Part shown: positions 31,995 to 39,993 of the stretch, one piece after another | Layout of the letters: every line of letters begins with the position of its first letter | Position numbering within the stretch: the stretch's first letter is position 1 | Source: Hyphomicrobiales bacterium | GTDB lineage: Bacteria; Pseudomonadota; Alphaproteobacteria; Rhizobiales; Rhizobiaceae | Reading direction: 5' to 3' | Assembly: GCA_012842935.1 (NCBI GenBank) | Contig: DUSC01000032.1 | Span: 1-39,993 of the forward strand | Length of the DNA: 39,993 nt | Made by a program: the position numbers and the translations under genes | The notes under the pieces: generated by a model | The model's database searches: none | Seen by the model: only the letters and a program-made list of their open reading frames with translations | Told to the model about the DNA's origin: nothing

Positions 31995-33461
31995 TCACAG
32001 ATACGTTGTTCGTTCGAGGGGCGTGATTTCGCTCCAGAAGGCGACGATCTCGGCGCGCTTCAGGTCGCGATAGACCTTGGCCAGCAGTGGGCCCAGCGCC
32101 CGGTCGACGAAGGCACTCTTCTCCATGAGTTGCAGCGCATCGTCCATGTCGTCGGGCAGCGAAAGCCCATCCTCGTCATAAGCGTTGCCCTGCACCGGCG
32201 GCGGCGGCGTTTCGCCGTTCTCGATGCCTTCGACCATACCCTGGATAAGCGCGGCCATGACCAAGTAGGGATTGGCGTCGGCGCCGGCGATTCGATGCTC
32301 CACGCGCCGGTTTTCCTCGTTCGACACAGGTATGCGCAGCGCAACTGAGCGGTTGTTCTCCGCCCACACGGCGCGCGTCGGAGCGTAGGAGCCCGGCGTA
32401 ATGCGGCGAAAGCCGTTCCATGTATTGATAAAGAGCAGGAGCGATTCCGGCATGGTGCGCAGGAGACCAGCCACAGCCGATTCCAACCTCTTGCGCCCTC
32501 CCTGGCCGCCGAAAATGTTATGTCCGTCGCGATCCAGGATCGAGGCATGCACGTGCATGCCATTACCCGCATATTCGAGGAACGGCTTGGCCATGAACGT
32601 CGCGGTCAGCCCGTGCGCGCGAGCGCAACCGAGCACGATGCGACGCAGCATGATGACGTCGTCGGCGGCGCGCAGCGGATCGGCGCGATGCTTGAGGTTG
32701 ACTTCGAACTGACCGGGGGCGGCTTCCTTGATGATCGTGTCTATCGGCAGCTTCTGCGCGGTGGCCGCATCGCGGATCATGTCGAAGAGTTCGGCGTGCT
32801 CGGCGAGATCGTCGAGCCCATACATGCGCAGGCGATCCGGCCCGGCCATGGCGCCGACAGGTCCGGGCATGCCATCCGTCCACTCGATCTCTGGATCGAG
32901 CAGGTAGAACTCCAGCTCGAAGGCGACGACTGGAAAGAAGCCCTTCGCCTGGACCTCGGCGACCTTGCGCTTCAGCACCTGGCGGGGATCGGCAAGGAAC
33001 GGATCGCCTTCCGGCGTGAAGGTCTGCAGCAGGACCTGGGCCGTCTTGCGCTTGGCCCATGGCACGATCGACAACGACCCCCGGGTGGCGCGGCAGTAGC
33101 CGTCCCGGTCACCGGTTTCGATATGAAGTCCTGTTTCCGTGACCTCGCGGCCCCACACATCGAGGCCATGCAGCGACATCGGGAAGTTTATTCCCTCCTG
33201 GAAGGCCTTCTTCAGCGCGTCGCCCGGTCCCCACTTGCCGCGCATGACACCGTTGGGGTCGACGATCAGGAACTCGACCGCCTCGATATCGGGATGCTTG
33301 CCGACGAACGCCTTGTACTCTGCTTCGTGATCCGGAGAGATGAAGGGGGATCGTTCGCTTGTTTCGGGGGAAGAATCGCCGCCGTCTGGGGCTGCTGCCG
33401 CGGCGTGGGGATGGGACTTTCGGGTTCCGGCATCGAGCGTGCCGGCGGTTTCGAGGGGCAA
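31995..33461 (-). CDS. Glutamine synthetase family protein, probable gamma-glutamylputrescine synthetase (PuuA-like)
   Basis: GS fold: VEFLIVDPNGVMRGKWGP...FELEFYLLDPEIEW...GQFEVNLKH...AKPFLEYAGNGMHVHASI...RRVEHRIAGADANPYL; next to the polyamine transporter. Confidence 0.85.
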   Translation of the reverse strand: MPLETAGTLDAGTRKSHPHAAAAAPDGGDSSPETSERSPFISPDHEAEYKAFVGKHPDIEAVEFLIVDPNGVMRGKWGPGDALKKAFQEGINFPMSLHGLDVWGREVTETGLHIETGDRDGYCRATRGSLSIVPWAKRKTAQVLLQTFTPEGDPFLADPRQVLKRKVAEVQAKGFFPVVAFELEFYLLDPEIEWTDGMPGPVGAMAGPDRLRMYGLDDLAEHAELFDMIRDAATAQKLPIDTIIKEAAPGQFEVNLKHRADPLRAADDVIMLRRIVLGCARAHGLTATFMAKPFLEYAGNGMHVHASILDRDGHNIFGGQGGRKRLESAVAGLLRTMPESLLLFINTWNGFRRITPGSYAPTRAVWAENNRSVALRIPVSNEENRRVEHRIAGADANPYLVMAALIQGMVEGIENGETPPPPVQGNAYDEDGLSLPDDMDDALQLMEKSAFVDRALGPLLAKVYRDLKRAEIVAFWSEITPLERTTYL

Positions 33462-33518
33462 GATAGGCCTGTTTGGCTGTTGGCGATGTCCTAAGCTGCC
33501 CGTTCGGTCACGAAATTG

Positions 33519-34457
33519 TCAATGGGGGTTCGGCATTCCGGTGAGGCCGGGCCTTTGCGGCCGAGCCTGGCGCTGGAATTCAAGTCCGATATGGACCAGC
33601 AGCGCGGCGAATACGACGCCGCCGCCGACCACGGTTCGCCCCGACGGAACCTCGGCATGAATAAGCCAGACCCAGATCGGCCCGAGGATCGTCTCGAAGG
33701 TACCAAGAAGCGCAGCGAACGCCGCAGGGATGAGACGCGCCCCGGTCGCAAACAACGCCAGGCCGAGCCCGAGATTGAGCGCGCCGAAGGCGAACAGCCA
33801 TGCCATGTCGACCACGCCTACGGCAAAGGACGAGGCCTGCGTCGCCGCGAAGGTCGCGGCGACGAGCGTTCCCGTGCAGGTCGCCGGGGTCATGCGCACA
33901 TGGGCGAAACGCCTGGTCACGACCGTCGCCGTGGAAAACGCAAAGGCGATGAGCAACGCCAGCCCATCGCCGATGGGCGAAACGCGGCCGCCAAAGGAGT
34001 CCGAGACCATGATCGCGACGCCGGCGATCACCGCGGCGATTGCCGCCCAGGTAATCCCCGAGACGCGCTCGCGGAAGGCGATCCAGCCGATCAGCGCGGC
34101 GATCAGCGGTACGCCAGCCTGCATCAGGACGATGTTGGCGACCGTCGTGTAGCCGAGCGCGACGACGAAGGACGTCGAGGCCGTGGCAAAACACAACGCG
34201 ACGAGCAGGCCGGGCAGTCCCATCCCCCTGAACAACGCGATCGTGCCCCGCCCGCCGTCGCGCCACAGCATGAAAGCGAGGAGGAACGCCGCCGCCCAGA
34301 CGGAACGCCAGAACACTGTCGTCCAGCTGTCGTCGGCTTCGATGAAACGGCCGATGGCCCCGCCGAAGCTCCAGATCAGTGCCGACAGGAAGACCAGGAC
34401 GAAGCCCAGCCGTTCGTCGCTGCGCGAGGGCGATGCCTGCATTGACGTCTCTGCCAT
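33519..34457 (-). CDS. EamA/DMT family transporter
   Basis: Likely start MAETSMQASPSRSDERLGFVLVFLSALIWSFGGAIGRFIEADDSWTTVFWRSVWAAAFLLAFM; multi-TM with two EamA-like halves. Confidence 0.9.
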   Translation of the reverse strand: MAETSMQASPSRSDERLGFVLVFLSALIWSFGGAIGRFIEADDSWTTVFWRSVWAAAFLLAFMLWRDGGRGTIALFRGMGLPGLLVALCFATASTSFVVALGYTTVANIVLMQAGVPLIAALIGWIAFRERVSGITWAAIAAVIAGVAIMVSDSFGGRVSPIGDGLALLIAFAFSTATVVTRRFAHVRMTPATCTGTLVAATFAATQASSFAVGVVDMAWLFAFGALNLGLGLALFATGARLIPAAFAALLGTFETILGPIWVWLIHAEVPSGRTVVGGGVVFAALLVHIGLEFQRQARPQRPGLTGMPNPH

Positions 34458-35032
34458 GTCCAGATGCCGTGTTGCGGCCCGATGCGGGGTGACCGATTCT
34501 TCCTGTGGCGTTAACGGAGTCCGAGCCGGCCGGTGTGATCCAGCCCGAGCTTTGGTTTGTGACACTTGACAAGTTTACGAGGCTAACATCCGCGCCCGCC
34601 GGACCGCCGTCCCGTGTCTTCTCCCTGCCGTTCCAGCCGCGATCTTGCCGGCGCCGGTCGCTGCAGGCGAGGGGTAGCGCCGCGCGATCCGCCCCTCCGG
34701 CGACGTGGCGGCCCAGCCTTTAGCGCCGACGCTCGCCATATCACCGCTTCGGAAACGGCTGCCGAAAGCCTGCTGGACAGGCAGGCTGCAGGAGCGGCGC
34801 CGTTTCGGGCCGTTGGCCTTCGCCCACGCCCTTCTTGACCTCGCCTGTCCCGCCCCCCTTCTCACACCGGCGCACCGGCTGCTTCTCAGCCGCACGCCGA
34901 CCGAGTCGCTACTCCACGCGGCGGCGCTCGCGGCGCCATGGGGCGCGGCTGCGGTGCCACGATTGTCCGAGGGTTCCGCGAACGCTATCTCTCGTGACAA
35001 CCGACTGATCCGGACCTGAGACGAGGGAGTCC

Positions 35033-36007
35033 ATGAAAGCCGCCTGGTACGAGAAGAACGGCCCGGCCCGCGACGTGCTGGTGGTCGGCGAACTGCCGAC
35101 GCCGGAGCCGGGACCGGGCGAGGTGCGCGTGAAGCTCGCGGTGTCGGGCATCAATCCGTCCGACGTGAAGAGCCGACGCGGCCGCCCCCTGCCCTTCCCG
35201 CGCATCGTGCCGCACAGCGACGGCGCCGGCGTGATCGACAGGGTCGGCGCAGGCGTGCCGGAAGAGCGCATCGGCGAGCGGGTTTGGGTCTGGAACGGCC
35301 AGTGGCAACGCGCCATGGGCACGGCAGCCGAGCACATCGTCCTACCCGCCCGGCAGGCGGTGCGGCTGCCCGACAAGACCGGTTTCGACGCCGGCGCCTG
35401 CTTCGGCATCCCGGCGCTCACCGCGATCCATGGCGTCGGCCTGGCGGAGGCCGCGCCGGGCAGGACCCTCCTGGTCACCGGTGCCGCATCTGGCGTCGGC
35501 CACTATGCCGTACAGATGGCGAAGGCGGCGGGCGCCACGGTGCTCGCCACGGCATCGGCCCGGCGCCGCGCCCATGCGCTCTCGGCGGGCGCCGATGCCG
35601 TCTTCGACTACAAGGCCGAGGACGTCGCGGCCCGCGTCAAGGAACTGACCGGCGGCCGAGGCGCCGACGCCATACTCGACATGGACTTGTCCTCCACCGC
35701 GCCGCTCCTGCCGCGCGGCGTACTCGCGCCACACGGCAAGCTGGTCTCATACGGCTCGAACCAGCCGACCGACATACCGGTCTCCTTTCCCGCCATGCTG
35801 TGGGGCAGCCTGACTCTGCAGATGTACCTGGTCTACGAATTGCGCGACAGCGAACGCGCGCAGGCGATCGCAGGGCTGACGGCGATGCTGGAGGCCAATA
35901 CGCTGCAGCACACGATCGGCGCACGCTTCCCGCTGGAGCGCATCGCGGAAGCGCATGAGGCCGTCGAGGTGGGCGGCGTCATCGGGAATGTGGTACTGGA
36001 GATCTAG
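35033..36007 (+). CDS. NADPH:quinone reductase / zinc-binding dehydrogenase family protein
   Basis: MKAAWYEKNGPARDVLVVGELPTPEPGPGEVRVKLAVSGINPSDVK...TLLVTGAASGVGHYAVQMAKAAGATVLATAS. Confidence 0.92.
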   Translation: MKAAWYEKNGPARDVLVVGELPTPEPGPGEVRVKLAVSGINPSDVKSRRGRPLPFPRIVPHSDGAGVIDRVGAGVPEERIGERVWVWNGQWQRAMGTAAEHIVLPARQAVRLPDKTGFDAGACFGIPALTAIHGVGLAEAAPGRTLLVTGAASGVGHYAVQMAKAAGATVLATASARRRAHALSAGADAVFDYKAEDVAARVKELTGGRGADAILDMDLSSTAPLLPRGVLAPHGKLVSYGSNQPTDIPVSFPAMLWGSLTLQMYLVYELRDSERAQAIAGLTAMLEANTLQHTIGARFPLERIAEAHEAVEVGGVIGNVVLEI

Positions 36008-36032
36008 CGGGAGAGCCCGGCCCCGGGCCTGC

Positions 36033-36314
36033 TCACGCCCAGTTGAACGTCAGCGGCGCCTCGCGGAAGGCGAAGCGGTCGAGATGGCTGGCGACGACGC
36101 CTTCGATACGGTCGCGGATTTCGTCGCTGACGGCTTCCACGGTTACCGAAAGCGCTTCTTCGCCCGCCGTCATCGTCACGACGGCTTCCTGGAAGCGGAC
36201 GGTACCGGCCTTGTCGTCGAAGCTCACCTCGAGCTTGTGGCCCCAGTGCTTGCAGAGCTGCTGCAGGTACTTCGAAGCGTTGGCAGTGGGGACGTGGGCG
36301 GTCGCTGTGGACAT
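36033..36314 (-). CDS. DUF2218 domain-containing protein
   Basis: MSTATAHVPTANASKYLQQLCKHWGHKLEVSFDDKAGTVRFQEAVVTMTAGEEALSVTVEAVSDEIRDRIEGVVASHLDRFAFREAPLTFNW. Confidence 0.85.
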   Translation of the reverse strand: MSTATAHVPTANASKYLQQLCKHWGHKLEVSFDDKAGTVRFQEAVVTMTAGEEALSVTVEAVSDEIRDRIEGVVASHLDRFAFREAPLTFNWA

Positions 36315-36352
36315 CGGGCACTCCGTTGCGTCCGCGATCGGACGGCTATAGC

Positions 36353-36367
36353 TGACAGTTATTCTCA
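36353..36367. promoter_or_regulatory. Possible iron-responsive (RirA IRO / Fur-like) operator
   Basis: TGACAGTTATTCTCA fits TGA-N9-TCA; 39 nt before the DUF2218 start codon. Confidence 0.3.
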
Positions 36368-36424
36368 TGTTATTTTCCCGATCTCCCGCCGGATTTCAAT
36401 ACCGCCGGCGCGGGCCGCGACGCC

Positions 36425-37873
36425 TTACTGGAAGTCGAAGGCACTCAGTCCCGTGACCATCTCGTCCAAGCCGAGCGGCCGGGTTACCGGCGGCTCGGCG
36501 CGCGCCAAGCAGCCAGAGCGCTCGCAGAGCCGGCACGCGGGTCCGACAGGAATCGCCGGAACCTGGCCCGGCTTGCCGCCAGACGCCGGCGGCACCGCCG
36601 GTAGCGCTGCGCCGTAGACGATCTCGTCGCGGAATCCGATGTCGCAACCGAGCAGAAGCGCCGTGCGTCGCGGTCGTTCATTGAAAGCGCCCTGCGGTCC
36701 CTCGAGCGTCCGCGCAATAGTCAGAAACTCGGCGCCGTCCGGCATTTCCACAGCCTCCACAAGGATCTGGCCCGGCTGGCCGAAGGCGGCGTGCACCGCA
36801 AGCTTCGGACAGCCGCCGCCGAAGCGGCTCTGCGGGAATCCCTGGGCGCCGGCCTTGCGGAAGCGGTGTCCGGCGTTGTCGACTTCCAGCATGAAGAAGG
36901 GCACACCCGAGGCGCCCGGTCGCTGCAGCATGGTCAGCCGGTTAGCGGCCTGCTCGAAAGAGACCCCGAAACGCGACCGTAACACATCGACATCGTATCG
37001 CGCCCGGATCGCCGCAGCCTGGAAGGCCGGATAGGGCATCATCAGCGCGTGCGCGGCATAGCGGCCGAGTTCGAAGCGCGCAAGCCGCCGTGCCTCGTCA
37101 GAGGACAAATTGAGCGCCTGGATCTCCGACGCCACCGCCACAGTCATGCGGATGAGGCAGGCTTCCATCGCTACCTCGCGCAGCTGGTCGAAAGGAGAAA
37201 GCCGCTCGGAAAGGAACAGCCGTTGCGAATGCCGGTCGTAGCGCCGCCGCCAGTTGGGCATGGTGGCCACGGGCAAGGCCTTGACGACGATTCCGTATTC
37301 CCGCCGCAGCCACGCCTTCAGCGCGCCGAACAGGTCGTCCCCCGGATCAAGCAGGGCATGAAAGGCCTCCGCCTCGGCCTCGATGTTCGCAAAGTGGTTT
37401 GGCCGGCGCTCGAAGATTTCGTGGACTTCGTCGATCGGCAGTCGTGCAGCCGAAATCGCCGTTGCCCGTCCCTCGCGGGCAAGCAGTTCGGACAGATCCG
37501 ACAGGCGCCGTGCCTGCTCGCGATAGGCGCGAAACAGCTTGATGACAGCCGCGGCGGCATTGGGCGCGGCCTCCGCCACCTCGACCAGTTCCTGGTCGCC
37601 AGGCAACTCGCCGGCGAGAAGCGGATCGGCGAATACCTCGCGCAGTGCGGCGAGCGACCCGCCGGCCTCGTCGTGGAGCTCCTCCGGTTCGACCCGGTAG
37701 ACCGAGGCGAGCTTGAGGATCAGCTGCACGGTCAGGGGCCGCTGGTTGCGCTCGATAAGGTTGAGGTAGGATGGCGAGATGCCCAGGCCCTCGGCCATAG
37801 CCGTCTGGGTCAAGCCCTTCTGGTTGCGGATGCGGCGGATGCGCGGCCCTGCAAAGATCTTCTGCTCGGCCAC
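36425..37873 (-). CDS. XRE family regulator, short-chain fatty acyl (ScfR/RamB-like), with ImmA/IrrE-like domain and C-terminal DUF2083-type region
   Basis: N-terminal HTH RIRRIRNQKGLTQTAMAEGLGISPSYLNLIERNQRPLTVQLILKLA; Cys-rich C-terminus PVGPACRLCERSGCLARAEPPVTRPLGLDEMVTGLSAFDFQ. Confidence 0.9.
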   Translation of the reverse strand: MAEQKIFAGPRIRRIRNQKGLTQTAMAEGLGISPSYLNLIERNQRPLTVQLILKLASVYRVEPEELHDEAGGSLAALREVFADPLLAGELPGDQELVEVAEAAPNAAAAVIKLFRAYREQARRLSDLSELLAREGRATAISAARLPIDEVHEIFERRPNHFANIEAEAEAFHALLDPGDDLFGALKAWLRREYGIVVKALPVATMPNWRRRYDRHSQRLFLSERLSPFDQLREVAMEACLIRMTVAVASEIQALNLSSDEARRLARFELGRYAAHALMMPYPAFQAAAIRARYDVDVLRSRFGVSFEQAANRLTMLQRPGASGVPFFMLEVDNAGHRFRKAGAQGFPQSRFGGGCPKLAVHAAFGQPGQILVEAVEMPDGAEFLTIARTLEGPQGAFNERPRRTALLLGCDIGFRDEIVYGAALPAVPPASGGKPGQVPAIPVGPACRLCERSGCLARAEPPVTRPLGLDEMVTGLSAFDFQ

Positions 37874-38092
37874 CGAAGGACCTCCTCCCGTCTCGCGTTC
37901 TCACGGCTGCCTATTACAATTTTTACTTTTTGACATATGAATCTCGTCAAAGGCAAGACAGACCGACCCTTATTCAGGCCTGATTCATGCGATTTTTCTC
38001 GACTATTCCGCAGTGCAATGTAAATCAGGTCGCATAGGGCGGGCGCGGACCCGTTTTGACAACATCGACCAAAAAGGCCAGCGGAGTTTCCC

Positions 38093-39382
38093 ATGACCGA
38101 TTTTTACAACCTTGTTCCCTCGGCGCCGGAAGGCCGTTTCGACGGCATCGAACGCCCCTACACAGCCGAGGACGTGAAGCGACTTCGCGGTTCCGTGCAG
38201 ATCAAGTACACGCTCGCCGAAATGGGTGCCAACCGCCTGTGGAAGCTGATCCACGAGGAAGACTTCGTCAACGCGCTCGGCGCGCTCTCCGGCAACCAGG
38301 CCATGCAGATGGTCCGCGCCGGTCTGAAGGCGATCTACCTCTCCGGCTGGCAAGTCGCCGCCGACGCCAACACTGCTTCGACGATGTATCCCGACCAGTC
38401 GCTCTATCCGGCCAACGCGGCGCCCGAGCTCGCCAAGCGCATCAATCGCACGCTGCAGCGCGCCGATCAGATCGAGACCCAGGAAGGCAACGGCCTCTCG
38501 GTCGAGACCTGGTTCGCGCCGATCGTCGCGGACGCGGAAGCCGGCTTCGGCGGCCCGCTCAATGCCTTCGAGATCATGAAGGCCTTCATCGAGGCGGGCG
38601 CCGCCGGCGTCCATTTCGAGGACCAGCTGGCTTCCGAGAAGAAGTGCGGCCATCTCGGCGGCAAAGTTCTCATCCCGACAGCGGCGCACATCCGCAACCT
38701 CAATGCGGCTCGCCTTGCCGCCGACGTCATGGGCGTTCCGACCCTCATCATCGCGCGTACCGACGCCGAGGCCGCGAAGCTGCTCACCTCCGACATCGAC
38801 GAGCGTGACCAGCCCTTCGTCGACAGGGACAAGGGCCGCACCGTCGAGGGCTTCTACCAGGTCAGGAACGGCATCGAGCCCTGCATCGCCCGCGCGATCG
38901 CCTACGCCCCGCACTGCGATCTGATCTGGATGGAGACGGGCAAGCCGGATCTCGCTCAGGCTCGCAAATTCGCCGAAGCCGTGCACAAGGCATATCCCGG
39001 CAAGAAGCTCGCCTACAACTGCTCGCCGTCGTTCAATTGGAAGAAGAACCTCGACGATGCCACGATCGCCAAGTTCCAGCGCGAGCTGGGCGCGATGGGT
39101 TACAAGTTCCAGTTCATCACGCTGGCTGGCTTCCACCAGTTGAACTACGGAATGTTCGAACTGGCCCGCGGCTACAAGGACCGTCAGATGGCTGCCTATT
39201 CCGAGCTGCAGGAGGCGGAGTTCGCTGCCGAAGTGAACGGCTACACGGCGACCAAGCATCAGCGCGAGGTCGGTACCGGTTACTTCGACGCCGTATCGAT
39301 GGCCATCACCGGCGGCAAGTCGTCGACCACCGCCATGCACGAGTCGACCGAGCACGAACAGTTCAAGCCGGCGGCAGAGTAG
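38093..39382 (+). CDS. aceA: Isocitrate lyase
   Basis: [17 protein letters not shown]...[27 protein letters not shown]...[24 protein letters not shown]...[16 protein letters not shown]. Confidence 0.97.
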   Translation: MTDFYNLVPSAPEGRFDGIERPYTAEDVKRLRGSVQIKYTLAEMGANRLWKLIHEEDFVNALGALSGNQAMQMVRAGLKAIYLSGWQVAADANTASTMYPDQSLYPANAAPELAKRINRTLQRADQIETQEGNGLSVETWFAPIVADAEAGFGGPLNAFEIMKAFIEAGAAGVHFEDQLASEKKCGHLGGKVLIPTAAHIRNLNAARLAADVMGVPTLIIARTDAEAAKLLTSDIDERDQPFVDRDKGRTVEGFYQVRNGIEPCIARAIAYAPHCDLIWMETGKPDLAQARKFAEAVHKAYPGKKLAYNCSPSFNWKKNLDDATIAKFQRELGAMGYKFQFITLAGFHQLNYGMFELARGYKDRQMAAYSELQEAEFAAEVNGYTATKHQREVGTGYFDAVSMAITGGKSSTTAMHESTEHEQFKPAAE

Positions 39383-39396
39383 GGACACGAGAATCT

Positions 39397-39419
39397 CCCG
39401 GCGGGTCTGCCCCGCCGGG
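39397..39419 (+). other. GC-rich hairpin between aceA and the downstream small gene
   Basis: CCCGGCGGG-TCTGC-CCCGCCGGG perfect 9-bp stem, no T-tract. Confidence 0.5.
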
Positions 39420-39490
39420 GCCGGGCATGCTAATGCTCCGCAACGCGATCGAGGAAACGCCCAAGGGGCAACGAACCTAGGAGAACACCC

Positions 39491-39733
39491 ATGGCAACGC
39501 GCACCCGAGTCAAGGAACGGGCTGAAGAGCAGGCCACGACGATGTCGCCCGACCAACAGGCTGCTATCCGTATCGTGGCGAACGACCTTCACCGCCTCAA
39601 CCAGTCGGTCATGAAGGCCGTGGATGCGGGCGTATCAGTCGAACTGGTGCGCTCTGCGCGTCACCACGGCGGCGATGGCAACTGGGGCGACCTTCTCATC
39701 CCCGTGATCGTGACGCAGTCCTCCAACGGCTGA
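39491..39733 (+). CDS. Small conserved protein (DUF6494-like)
   Basis: MATRTRVKERAEEQATTMSPDQQAAIRIVANDLHRLNQSVMKAVDAGVSVELVRSARHHGGDGNWGDLLIPVIVTQSSNG. Confidence 0.7.
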   Translation: MATRTRVKERAEEQATTMSPDQQAAIRIVANDLHRLNQSVMKAVDAGVSVELVRSARHHGGDGNWGDLLIPVIVTQSSNG

Positions 39734-39756
39734 ACCAGTTCCGTCGGCGAGAAAGC

Positions 39757-39790
39757 AGCCCGGGCGCCCGACACGGCGCCCGGGCTTTTA
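39757..39790 (+). terminator. Rho-independent terminator
   Basis: Perfect 12-bp stem AGCCCGGGCGCC-CGACAC-GGCGCCCGGGCT followed by TTT. Confidence 0.85.
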
Positions 39791-39993
39791 TTGTCAGGCC
39801 CCTTGCACGCCGAGTGAGATCGGCGAACATCTACTCTTGCCTTATTTTTCTGGAGATGCTGTCCCGTCGAGTGGTGTAGCTGGCGCTGATCGTCACCGTG
39901 ATGTTCGGCGCGGGCCTGCTTGATCAGGATGCCACTGCGGGCAGGCTGATGACGGGATCATCGCCCATCGGCGCAATAGTTTCCAGCGTCATG

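Noticed and set aside
33516-34445. 309-aa plus-strand ORF
   Set aside because: Highly charged Arg/Asp/Glu-rich translation antisense to the EamA transporter, typical of a shadow ORF.
34575-35019. Overlapping 141-aa (-) and 104-aa (+) ORFs
   Set aside because: No recognisable domain, biased composition, and mutually overlapping; reported only as an unexplained gap.
38003-39592. 529-aa minus-strand ORF opposite isocitrate lyase
   Set aside because: High-GC shadow ORF fully antisense to aceA; no recognisable domain.
39880-39993. Possible truncated ORF at the window edge
   Set aside because: Only short open stretches on either strand (e.g. minus-strand MTLETIAPMGDDPVISLPAVAS); not enough sequence to support a call.

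Overview
The window is a GC-rich alphaproteobacterial chromosomal segment, probably Rhizobiales (Mesorhizobium/Phyllobacteriaceae-like), judged from protein families and gene content. I assign about 25 intact protein-coding genes plus one tRNA-His (minus strand, anticodon GTG). In order: L,D-transpeptidase, tag, fumC, DoxX, a GATase1 amidotransferase, a conserved unknown protein, rsmE, a broken Hsp70/YegD-type gene carrying an IS481-like remnant, gshA, DUF937, DUF1127, LysR regulator, Zn-dependent ADH, xseA, a 46-aa DUF1127 protein missing from the ORF track, tRNA-His, phasin, a large multi-PAS histidine kinase of the PleC/DivJ/PdhS type, a Fe(3+) ABC binding protein and permease, acetoacetyl-CoA synthetase, AsmA-like, a small membrane protein, a potFGHI-like polyamine transporter next to a gamma-glutamylputrescine synthetase-like gene, EamA transporter, quinone oxidoreductase-like, DUF2218, an XRE/ScfR/RamB-like regulator divergent from isocitrate lyase, and a short DUF6494-like protein. 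I found no convincing CRISPR array, prophage, defence island, biosynthetic cluster or clearly novel multi-gene system. The most interesting signals are regulatory or evolutionary: a full CtrA-type site plus a GANTC site before the PdhS-like kinase, a perfect Irr/ICE-type palindrome before the iron transporter genes (which lack a local ATPase), the Hsp70 pseudogene, a shared TTGCAATGCA motif near the phasin and small DUF1127 genes, and the tRNA-His without an encoded G-1. All assignments come from reading the sequence; no database search was run.
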